A DNA stretch of 6,200 nt. Origin: an uncultured bacterium (GTDB lineage: Bacteria; Cyanobacteriota; Vampirovibrionia; Gastranaerophilales; Gastranaerophilaceae). This document shows, in pieces, positions 1 to 5,642 of this stretch (the stretch's first letter is position 1; the number at the start of each line of letters is the position of its first letter). The notes below the pieces were generated by a model. That model worked only from the letters and a program-made list of their open reading frames with translations, searched no databases and was not told the DNA's origin. The stretch spans positions 1 to 6,200 of the forward strand of contig USHE01000105.1 of the NCBI GenBank assembly GCA_900554385.1, read 5' to 3'. A program made the position numbers and the translations under genes.

Positions 1-125
1 TTAATATTTTTATACCAGAAGATAACTCTAGTAAAGCTAAAGAAATGGATTACTTATTAAAGATTACTAATTACGCTTTTGTTTTAAGTCTAATTTTTAT
101 TGTAGCTGCAATAATACTATTTTAA
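1..125 (+). CDS. 3' end of a gene for a protein with a C-terminal membrane helix (partial)
   Basis: An open frame enters from the left edge (first full codon at 3) and stops at TAA 123-125, giving about 40 residues. The visible part is a polar stretch containing EDNSSKAKEMDYLLKIT, then an uninterrupted hydrophobic run, NYAFVLSLIFIVAAIILF, that ends exactly at the stop. This looks like a C-terminal membrane anchor or the last helix of a larger membrane protein. Only the tail is visible, so no family or function can be named. The next gene lies 84 bases downstream on the same strand, with a hairpin between them, so co-transcription is possible but not shown. The main doubt is that a 40-residue open frame in AT-rich DNA could arise by chance; the polar-then-hydrophobic composition argues for real coding. 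Confidence 0.6.
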   Translation, partial: NIFIPEDNSSKAKEMDYLLKITNYAFVLSLIFIVAAIILF

Positions 126-138
126 TGTATGTCATACA
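126..138. repeat. short perfect palindrome after the upstream stop codon
   Basis: TGTATG-T-CATACA is a perfect 6-base inverted repeat around one central base, starting directly after the TAA at 123-125. It is the size of a dimeric repressor half-site pair and lies 31 bases before a perfect -10 hexamer, so it could be an operator. It could equally be chance. Confidence 0.3.
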
Positions 139-157
139 AAATCCTAAAAGTTTGAGA

Positions 158-193
158 TTTGCTATTAAATATAATAGCAAAATTTTTATTTTG
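158..193 (+). terminator. AT-rich hairpin followed by a T-rich run; possible terminator of the upstream gene
   Basis: TTTGCTATTA (158-167) and TAATAGCAAA (172-181) form a perfect 10-bp stem with a 4-base loop. It is followed by the T-rich stretch ATTTTTATTTT, the layout of an intrinsic terminator. The stem holds only two G/C pairs per arm, so it is thermodynamically weak. It lies 33 bases after the stop of the truncated upstream gene. The same DNA contains a perfect TATAAT (170-175), so promoter and terminator readings compete. Confidence 0.4.
170..175 (+). promoter_or_regulatory. possible -10 box for the triplicated-module gene
   Basis: A perfect TATAAT lies 34 bases before the preferred ATG at 210. 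No convincing -35 hexamer stands at 16-18 bases: TTGAGA at 152-157 is only 12 bases away. The box sits in the loop and right arm of a perfect inverted repeat. In such AT-rich DNA the match alone is modest evidence. Confidence 0.35.
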
Positions 194-209
194 GGGGTTT
201 ATATTTTAT

Positions 210-2012
210 ATGAAAATCATTACTAAGTTTTCTCAAAATAAATTATATAATTCCTCAAATGTTCAACGTACGAAATATTTTAAAGATTATGCCGTGGATT
301 CGTTTACGTTTACCGGCAATGTCAATAAATTTCTTTGTAGAGAAACGATGGATTCTGTTTCATCTATTGCTCAGGCATATCAAGATATATTGAAAACGCT
401 TTCTGAAAAAACTCCTGAGGGAATTAATCTTATTGAAAAAGAGTTTAAAAACTTTAAAGCCGGCAGAGGGTTGGCTTTTCATAATTGTGGAGAAAATAAT
501 CAATCAATTTTGATTAGAATGCCGGAAAATAAAGATGCCAGAGATATTGTTAAAATTGTCGTCAGAAAAGGTAACAGTTTTGTGGATGAGAGAATTGTTT
601 TAGATTCTTTTACTATAAAGAATTTTAATCAGTTGATTGAAGATAATATCAAGAATACGGTTTTTAGTTTTCCGGAACAAGTAAAAGCTCTTAACTTCGA
701 TAAGCAGACTGAAGACAGGCTTGGTGAAGTTTTACAGGATTTAGATTTCGCAATGCTTAATGTAAGAAAATTTTTAAGAAAATTTGATGGTATGTATCTA
801 AAGCCGGAACAATTTTCTTTTGATTACAAAACATCTCAAAGATTAAAAAATATTGAAGCTTTGTACTCCAAAATAGAAGAAGGGTTGAATGCAATTCCTC
901 ATAAGTTTGCTTTGAAAATTAAAACGGAGTATGGGGATTATAAACTGCAGGCAAAACAGTCAACTAATATTCTTACAAATATCGGCGACAATCAAAATCA
1001 GATTGTTTATAAAGAGCTTGAGCATCCTGAGCACGGCAAGCTTGTGAGGTTGATGGTTTATGATAAACAAGATAATATTGTTGATGGCTTTTTAATAAAA
1101 GATGGTAAACATATTGTTTCAAATTTTAATAATAAAAATTTCAGCATAATTCCACCAAAACTTTTATATCATGACAAAACTTCCGTTCAGGAAATTCTGC
1201 CGAAAATTGAAACTTATATAACTGATTACGAAAAGAAATTAAATGATTTCAATGATTATATAACGAATGCCGTATATAAAAAATCATTGTCACCTGTTAC
1301 AGGGCAGCTTGATAGTGAGTCTATGGGGTCACTTGATTTGATTAATAAATTATATGATAATCTCGTTGAAAAATTTTCAAAGATGCAGCCTAAGGCTGTT
1401 TCAGATTTGAAAACATCTTATGGCGGCTGGAATGCGTCTGCAGGGCAGAGAGGGTTTATTTTTAAAACAGAACAGGGTGATAGAGTCGCTATTTTAAAAA
1501 TGAATAGTTCTGACGATAATAATATAATAAGGTTTTCTATTATGAAAGATGGGGCTGAGAGTCTATATTTGTTAAATCATGGAATGGTCGTGAAAAATTT
1601 CAATCCAAAATATCCAACGATTGTTCCGCCTGTGTTGAAGTATTGTACAGATACTGAACTTGATGAATTAAACATGTTTCCTATAATTAAACAGGCTGCG
1701 GATGAATTACAGAAATTTTATGATTATGCAAAAAATCCGCCTCAGGTTGAAAAACCTGCAAAACAATTAAAAAAAGTTCTAAAAAATTCTGAGCCAAAAA
1801 CAGAAACTAAACAAACTCACAAAGAAGAAAAAACAAATGTGAAAAAACATTCTCTTTCTTCTTCTAAAGAATACAAACTTTTAATGAAAGAATGCAGTCA
1901 GGAACTTACTGATGCCATGAAGAAAGCTGAACATAATATGCAAGGCTTTAATGACACATTAACTGAAATTCAAAAGAAAGTAGCCGCTTTTTTCTTGAAT
2001 AAAGCCGAGTAA
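210..2012 (+). CDS. orphan 600-residue protein with three diverged repeat modules
   Basis: I do not recognise the family. The frame is open from a TTG at 159, but ATG 210 is preferred: GGGGG at 193-197 can pair with the anti-Shine-Dalgarno, and the upstream TTG lies inside a hairpin. The N-terminal 45 residues are polar and contain FTGN at 34-37. Three diverged modules follow with a period of about 160 residues (roughly 55-140, 213-333 and 375-498). Each has an amphipathic helix, then beta-like strands ending in an NFN motif (138-140, 305-307, 463-465). In modules 2 and 3 this is followed by PTIVPP/FSIIPP-like strands (IPPKLLYHD versus VPPVLKYCT). Residues 508-553 are a Lys/Glu/Pro-rich, probably disordered linker, and 554-600 form a C-terminal amphipathic helix. 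There is no signal peptide and no membrane segment after ATG 210, so a soluble protein, perhaps a scaffold or binding protein, is an inference only. The coding call is very secure; the function is unknown. Confidence 0.9.
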   Translation: MKIITKFSQNKLYNSSNVQRTKYFKDYAVDSFTFTGNVNKFLCRETMDSVSSIAQAYQDILKTLSEKTPEGINLIEKEFKNFKAGRGLAFHNCGENNQSILIRMPENKDARDIVKIVVRKGNSFVDERIVLDSFTIKNFNQLIEDNIKNTVFSFPEQVKALNFDKQTEDRLGEVLQDLDFAMLNVRKFLRKFDGMYLKPEQFSFDYKTSQRLKNIEALYSKIEEGLNAIPHKFALKIKTEYGDYKLQAKQSTNILTNIGDNQNQIVYKELEHPEHGKLVRLMVYDKQDNIVDGFLIKDGKHIVSNFNNKNFSIIPPKLLYHDKTSVQEILPKIETYITDYEKKLNDFNDYITNAVYKKSLSPVTGQLDSESMGSLDLINKLYDNLVEKFSKMQPKAVSDLKTSYGGWNASAGQRGFIFKTEQGDRVAILKMNSSDDNNIIRFSIMKDGAESLYLLNHGMVVKNFNPKYPTIVPPVLKYCTDTELDELNMFPIIKQAADELQKFYDYAKNPPQVEKPAKQLKKVLKNSEPKTETKQTHKEEKTNVKKHSLSSSKEYKLLMKECSQELTDAMKKAEHNMQGFNDTLTEIQKKVAAFFLNKAE

Positions 2013-2021
2013 TTAATCGAA

Positions 2022-2043
2022 TACGTGTGGGGTTTCACATGTA
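2022..2043 (+). other. intergenic hairpin after the triplicated-module gene
   Basis: TACGTGTG (2022-2029) can pair with CACATGTA (2036-2043) around a GGGTTT loop: 8 bp in RNA including one G-U pair. It begins 10 bases after the stop codon. It is not followed by a T-run (the next bases are AAAATTT), so it is not a typical intrinsic terminator. A 3'-end stabilising hairpin or a protein-binding site near the next promoter are alternatives. Confidence 0.35.
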
Positions 2044-2055
2044 AAAATTTGTAAA

Positions 2056-2064
2056 TGCTATAAG
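2056..2064 (+). promoter_or_regulatory. possible extended -10 promoter for the 299-residue orphan gene
   Basis: TG-C-TATAAG fits an extended -10 element and is 70 bases before the ATG at 2134. The best -35 candidate, TTCACA at 2034-2039, has a 19-base spacer and overlaps the 2022-2043 hairpin. A promoter here would make the gene independent of the one upstream. Confidence 0.35.
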
Positions 2065-2118
2065 ATAGATGTGCAAAAAATATTTTATTTTGATTTAGTA
2101 TTATTGTACAAAATAAAC

Positions 2119-2123
2119 AGAGG
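2119..2123 (+). promoter_or_regulatory. ribosome binding site that fixes the start at 2134
   Basis: AGAGG stands 10 bases before ATG 2134. The upstream in-frame GTG at 2071 has no comparable site, so the shorter 299-residue reading is preferred. Confidence 0.65.
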
Positions 2124-2133
2124 AACGAAAATT

Positions 2134-3033
2134 ATGATAAAATTATTGCACCCAAAAATGCGTTTTGAAGGCTGGGAACCTTACGGACTTTTTAAAAGAC
2201 CTGCAGATACAAGAACTGTTGATGAATTAAAAGGCTCAATTGCCGCATGGGCAAGACGAGTGCCGGAAGTTAAACCAATTCTTCCTGAACTTAATTCAAT
2301 GAATCCAAAACATCTTGGACTTGTTGCTGATACCATTGAATTGTCCCAAAAAGCTGCAACTTCATATAAGGATGTGGATATGCTTCATGCTGAAGAAGGT
2401 TTGAGCTTTTTTAACCCTCTTGAAAAGTTAATGTCAGTATTCCCGCTTGTTTCTAAACGTAATCCGAATGCTATGACTTTTTCTCAGGAAGTTATTGATA
2501 AAACAGGCAAATTGATGTCAAAATTCTATTTGAAAAGTGCCGCAGATTTGGATTTTCTGATGGATGCAGGAGTAAATGAACATTACAAAATGGCAACTCC
2601 TCTTGTTGAAAGAATGGCAGGAGAAGCGTTGACTACCCGTATGGATGGTCCTTTTAGCAGACAGGAAGAATTTGTTGGTAGAGTTCTTTCGCTTGTTGAT
2701 AAAGAGGCTGATGTTAAAAAAATTGCATTGCTTGAAGATGTTTATAAAAACTTTGAAAATACCGGATTAAAATATTTTGATATGGATGAATTTGTTAAAA
2801 GCGAAACTCCTGCTAATGTAGTGAATGAAAATATGAAAAATTTACATAAGGATTTAAGCGCTTTATACGGTTATGGAAAGATAATGGATGTTAATGAGTA
2901 TCTGGCAAAAGATCCGAACGATTTACGTCTGCCATATTATGAGCTGGGCAGCAATAAACTACACAGGATGTCTTTTGATGATATGCTTAAAAATTCCAGA
3001 AGAATATACTCAACTCAGGAGAATATAAAGTAA
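2134..3033 (+). CDS. orphan 299-residue helical protein
   Basis: I do not recognise the family. The start is ATG 2134, chosen for its AGAGG site; an extension to GTG 2071 would add 21 residues with no ribosome binding site. The short N-terminus carries RFEGW (10-14), an F-x-G element also seen in the neighbouring genes. The rest reads as mostly alpha-helical and soluble, with many charged residues. Examples are the stretch with DELKGSIAAWARRVPE (30-45), SADLDFLMDAGV-like helices around 135-147 and a C-terminal tail with SFDDMLKNSRRIYS (280-293). No signal peptide, membrane helix, Walker motif, metal cluster or catalytic signature is visible. It has its own candidate promoter and ends at a strong terminator, so it is probably monocistronic. 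It converges with the AAA+ ATPase gene. Even codon use and the clean ends make coding secure. Confidence 0.88.
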   Translation: MIKLLHPKMRFEGWEPYGLFKRPADTRTVDELKGSIAAWARRVPEVKPILPELNSMNPKHLGLVADTIELSQKAATSYKDVDMLHAEEGLSFFNPLEKLMSVFPLVSKRNPNAMTFSQEVIDKTGKLMSKFYLKSAADLDFLMDAGVNEHYKMATPLVERMAGEALTTRMDGPFSRQEEFVGRVLSLVDKEADVKKIALLEDVYKNFENTGLKYFDMDEFVKSETPANVVNENMKNLHKDLSALYGYGKIMDVNEYLAKDPNDLRLPYYELGSNKLHRMSFDDMLKNSRRIYSTQENIK

Positions 3034-3038
3034 AATTT

Positions 3039-3077
3039 AATTGCAGGTTCGTTTTAAAAGAACCTGCAATTGTTTTT
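3039..3077 (+). terminator. intrinsic terminator between the convergent orphan and AAA+ genes
   Basis: AATTGCAGGTTC (3039-3050) and GAACCTGCAATT (3060-3071) form a perfect 12-bp stem with a 9-base loop, followed by G and TTTTT (3073-3077). It begins 5 bases after the TAA at 3031-3033. Read on the - strand, the stem is followed by the weaker run AAATTTTA, so it may also end the AAA+ transcript. Confidence 0.9.
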
Positions 3078-3089
3078 CTGGCTGATAAT

Positions 3090-4601
3090 TTAGTTATAAC
3101 CAATACGTTTATGTTCTTTGGTTTTTCCTTCCGCAACAAATTTATTTATTGCTTGTTCAAAATCCTCGTTAGTAATTTTTAAATTATCAATATCAGATTT
3201 TGAGAAAGTTCCATTTCCCATTTTTTCAAAGATACCTAATCTTTCAAAGGCATTATTGTGTGCATCAGCAGCTAACCTTGCAATGTCTGCGCCGGTTGCT
3301 TTTATTTTGTGCATTTTATTCGCAAGTTCGTCTTTATTAACGGTTTCGTCTAATGACTTTTTAGCGGTATGGATGTCTAAAATTTTTCTTGTCCCTGCTA
3401 AATCAGGTACTCCAACTTCTATGTGCTTACCAAATCTGCCGGATCTCATAATTGCTTCATCTAACATGTCTATTTTGTTGGTTGTTGCAAGAATATAAAC
3501 GTCATCACCGCGTTTTTCTATATCGCTCATTATTGATAAAAATTGGTTTACAAATTCTGCACTATAGTTGTCAACTTTATCTCTTTTTTTTGCCACAGAG
3601 TCAAATTCGTCAAATACAACAATACTTGGCTGTTTATCAATGGCTTCGTCAAAAAATTGACGTAAATTTTGCTCCGATTCTCCGACCCATTTAGATTTGA
3701 GTTCTGAACCGTTTAATTTTACGAAATGTGCGTTTGATTCATTTGCTAATGATTCTGCAATTAAGGTTTTCCCTGTTCCTGGAGGACCTGTAAGAATTAT
3801 TCCGTGGTTTACTTTTATGTTTTCAAAAGCTTCAGGATATTTTATCGGGTATAAAACACCTTTTTTTAATTCATCAATAACTTTATCCTGTCCCCCTACG
3901 TCCGCAAATGTAAGCGGATGGTTTTTGTTATTTACTTCGCTTAGCAGAGAGGCAAGCTCTTTTGTGTTTTGGCGTTTTATTATCTCTTTTGAATCTTTTG
4001 TAAAGTCATACACTTTAGAAAAAATGTGGCGGTGTAATGATAAGTTCGTTTTTGGTTCTTCTTTTATTTTGATTCCCATATCTCCAATGTAAAGGATATC
4101 ATCAGGCAATATGTAAAAGCTGTTGTTTGGCTTTAAGGCGTCTTGCCCGCCGGAATTGCTTAAATGTAAATCAAAGTCATTGATATTTAAAACTTCTTTT
4201 TCACCGGTTGCGTTTTTGAAAAATGCTAAGCTTCCTTTTATATTGTCATCTTCTATAAAAAATACTCTTTTAATTACGTGATCAAGTGAATCCAATGAGT
4301 TTTTCAGGGCTTTTTGTGTTTCTTTTAAATTTTTTCCAACCGTAATTATGTCCCCTCTTTTAAACACATCAAATAAGGAGGCTATTCTGTCTTCCAGTGG
4401 AATTTGTTTTGCCAGTGTGATAGTAGCTTTGTTTATATTTCCAAAACTAATCGGGAATTTTTTTTGTTTGTTTTGTAGTATCACTACGTCTGATGTCGGT
4501 TGATTTTTTAAAAATATTGGTTGTCTGGCTTTCATTAAATCCTGCTGCTGGTAATTTCCTGCATAATTACCTCTAAAACTCTGTAACGGTTGAATTTTCA
4601 T
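3090..4601 (-). CDS. single-domain AAA+ ATPase (Cdc48/FtsH-type ring ATPase), N-terminal region unassigned
   Basis: The product is predicted to be an ATP-driven ring unfoldase or remodelling enzyme of 503 residues. ATG 4601 is chosen because GGAGG lies 6 bases upstream; the frame extends to 4727 but that part lacks a ribosome site. The classical AAA domain spans about 228-440. It contains the LTFADVGGQDKVIDELK entry, Walker A GPPGTGKT (272-279), pore-loop KWVGES (304-309), Walker B IVVFDEFD (327-334, with D331 and E332) and sensor 1 ATTN (372-375). It also has the arginine-finger stretch MRSGRFG (R386 and R389) and the GAD sensor-2 signature (437-439). All key residues are present, so it should hydrolyse ATP. 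There is no HExxH protease motif and no second AAA domain. Residues 1-185 include SFRGN (8-12), SFGN (52-55) and beta-rich stretches such as GDIITVG and DDILYIGDMG; a helical linker follows at 187-223. The KWVGES pore loop resembles Cdc48/VPS4/archaeal types. The substrate is unknown. Confidence 0.95.
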   Translation of the reverse strand: MKIQPLQSFRGNYAGNYQQQDLMKARQPIFLKNQPTSDVVILQNKQKKFPISFGNINKATITLAKQIPLEDRIASLFDVFKRGDIITVGKNLKETQKALKNSLDSLDHVIKRVFFIEDDNIKGSLAFFKNATGEKEVLNINDFDLHLSNSGGQDALKPNNSFYILPDDILYIGDMGIKIKEEPKTNLSLHRHIFSKVYDFTKDSKEIIKRQNTKELASLLSEVNNKNHPLTFADVGGQDKVIDELKKGVLYPIKYPEAFENIKVNHGIILTGPPGTGKTLIAESLANESNAHFVKLNGSELKSKWVGESEQNLRQFFDEAIDKQPSIVVFDEFDSVAKKRDKVDNYSAEFVNQFLSIMSDIEKRGDDVYILATTNKIDMLDEAIMRSGRFGKHIEVGVPDLAGTRKILDIHTAKKSLDETVNKDELANKMHKIKATGADIARLAADAHNNAFERLGIFEKMGNGTFSKSDIDNLKITNEDFEQAINKFVAEGKTKEHKRIGYN

Positions 4602-4607
4602 TAACAT

Positions 4608-4612
4608 CCTCC
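4608..4612 (-). promoter_or_regulatory. ribosome binding site of the AAA+ ATPase gene
   Basis: On the - strand GGAGG is followed by ATGTTA and then ATG 4601. The spacing of 6 bases is ideal and excludes both the overlapping ATG at 4607 and the far upstream start at 4727. Confidence 0.85.
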
Positions 4613-4614
4613 AT

Positions 4615-4658
4615 AAAAAATCTTCTACTAAGTTTAAACTGCTACGATTGTAGTAGAA
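4615..4658 (-). promoter_or_regulatory. leader hairpin with T-run just before the AAA+ ribosome binding site
   Basis: On the - strand TTCTACTA (4658-4651) pairs with TAGTAGAA (4630-4623), then GA and TTTTTT (4620-4615) follow, directly before GGAGG. The order hairpin, T-run, ribosome site is attenuator-like. A small alternative hairpin, CTAC-AATC-GTAG (4653-4642), shares bases with the left arm, so the two exclude each other. The stem is short and AT-rich with a 20-base loop, so the regulatory reading is weak. Confidence 0.3.
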
Positions 4659-4678
4659 AGAAAATAAAAAGTCACCAC

Positions 4679-4706
4679 CATATAGAATAATCTTTACAAT
4701 TGTTAA
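4679..4706 (-). promoter_or_regulatory. possible promoter of the AAA+ ATPase gene
   Basis: On the - strand TTAACA (4706-4701) and TATATG (4684-4679) are separated by 16 bases and give a leader of about 70 bases before ATG 4601. Each hexamer has mismatches to consensus, and the AT-rich background makes the match tentative. Confidence 0.35.
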
Positions 4707-4858
4707 TTTTACACTTATGGAAGCCAATATGTAGGGCTTTTGAAAATTTTTTAACGCAGTTGGTGTGAAGAAAAGTTCTTGTAAGTGTCTTAATTACAGT
4801 TTTTTTATGCTGTTCATAAATGTGCTAATTGTATTCTTGAGAGGTTTGTAGTACGATT

Positions 4859-5164
4859 GTGCTTATGAAAGATTTGATTACCGGGTGGAGTTTTGGCTTT
4901 AAGTTCTGGCATATTTTATTGATTATACTTTTTGTAGTTGGTCTTGTAATATTTAATCCGCTGCTTTATGTGAGTGTTATTTTATGCTTTATTTATAATT
5001 TAGGTTTATATAAACACAAACGCAAGTGTCAGATGATTTTTATTACGTGTGGATTGTTGATATTGGTGAGTTTGACATTACATGGTCTTGTAGAAAATGT
5101 AATACATAAAAAGCCTGCAATATTGTATTTTTACGGGAAACCGGTTTATGAATATGTTCCGTAA
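4859..5164 (+). CDS. small three-helix membrane protein, unknown function
   Basis: This 101-residue product is not recognised. Hydrophobicity gives three likely membrane helices at about 17-32, 34-51 and 58-76. The loop KHKRKC between helices 2 and 3 is strongly positive, so that loop is expected in the cytoplasm. A polar tail with YFYGKPVYEYVP ends the protein. GTG 4859 is used as start because GAGAGG at 4839-4844 lies 14 bases upstream; the in-frame ATG 4865 would be 20 bases away. Either spacing is long, so translation may be weak, and the true start is uncertain by two codons. The gene diverges from the AAA+ ATPase gene and ends 8 bases before a strong terminator. Its composition, with compact hydrophobic runs and a flanking terminator, supports a real gene, but no homologue is known to me. 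Confidence 0.72.
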   Translation: MLMKDLITGWSFGFKFWHILLIILFVVGLVIFNPLLYVSVILCFIYNLGLYKHKRKCQMIFITCGLLILVSLTLHGLVENVIHKKPAILYFYGKPVYEYVP

Positions 5165-5171
5165 TATCAAT

Positions 5172-5210
5172 AATACTAAAAAAGGTGCAAATGCACCATT
5201 TTTTAGTATT
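5172..5210. terminator. bidirectional intrinsic terminator
   Basis: AATACTAAAAAA (5172-5183) pairs with TTTTTTAGTATT (5199-5210) and GGTGC (5184-5188) with GCACC (5193-5197). The loop has four bases and a single A (5198) is bulged. The A-tract and T-tract flank the GC core symmetrically, so transcripts from both sides end here: the membrane protein gene (stop at 5164) and the NifX-like gene (stop at 5244). Confidence 0.92.
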
Positions 5211-5243
5211 TAGTTGTTCGCTCTGTTAATGCTTGAGATAGAA

Positions 5244-5642
5244 CTAGTGTCCTCCGCAGTGGTGATGTCCTTCTCCGTGACCACCATGGCAAGAGTGATT
5301 TGGGTCGTGACCGCAGGAGTTTTCACCTGTAACAAGTGTGCTGTTTAAATATTGTTTTACTATTTCTTCTATTTCTAATTCAGGGCATCCTGATACAACC
5401 TGAACTCCGTTTTGTGCAAATAACATCATTGGACGTCCGCCCATTCCGCCTGCCAAAACTACGCTTACGCCTTGCGCAGCTATCCAATTTGCGCTCTGGC
5501 ATGTAATGCCTTCTTCCGGAACTCCTGTTGTAATGTTCAGAATTTCTTTTGTTTCCGGATTAACCTCTACAAATGTAAAAGTTTCACAATGCCCGAAGTG
5601 GGAACATAATTTCCCTTCTAGTGTTGGTATCGCAATTTTCAT
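5244..5642 (-). CDS. NifX-like protein from the internal start (alternative product, 132 residues)
   Basis: This is an in-frame alternative start of the larger fusion gene. ATG 5642 has AAAGGAGG with 7 bases between GGAGG and the codon, stronger than the site of the full-length start. The 132-residue product is the usual length of stand-alone NifX-like proteins plus a metal-binding tail and begins with the canonical MKIAIPT. Potential ligands are C13, H15, H18 and C19 in CSHFGHC, C48, C86 in SGCPE and the His/Cys tail (110-132). In non-diazotrophic anaerobes such proteins are commonly found beside MinD-like ATPases and are thought to handle iron-sulfur or other metal clusters; the exact role here is unproven. 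Probably at least this form is made. Confidence 0.75.
   Translation of the reverse strand: MKIAIPTLEGKLCSHFGHCETFTFVEVNPETKEILNITTGVPEEGITCQSANWIAAQGVSVVLAGGMGGRPMMLFAQNGVQVVSGCPELEIEEIVKQYLNSTLVTGENSCGHDPNHSCHGGHGEGHHHCGGH

Noticed and set aside
159..209. TTG start adding a hydrophobic 17-residue N-terminus to the triplicated-module protein (signal-peptide-like)
   Set aside because: The codon lies inside a perfect inverted repeat with no ribosome site before it. ATG 210 has a usable G-rich site.
2071..2133. GTG start extending the 299-residue orphan by 21 residues
   Set aside because: No Shine-Dalgarno site precedes it and it falls just after the candidate -10 box; ATG 2134 has AGAGG.
3118..4092. 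Three + strand open frames at 3118-3498, 3452-3694 and 3697-4092
   Set aside because: They lie antisense to the AAA domain, whose - strand frame carries all conserved motifs. Their translations show no domain and no ribosome sites.
3090..4601. FtsH metalloprotease identity for the AAA+ protein
   Set aside because: There is no HExxH zinc site, no protease domain after the AAA domain and no N-terminal membrane helices from ATG 4601.
4602..4727. N-terminal extension of the AAA+ ATPase to 545 residues
   Set aside because: It would cover the candidate promoter and the leader hairpin; GGAGG places the start at 4601.
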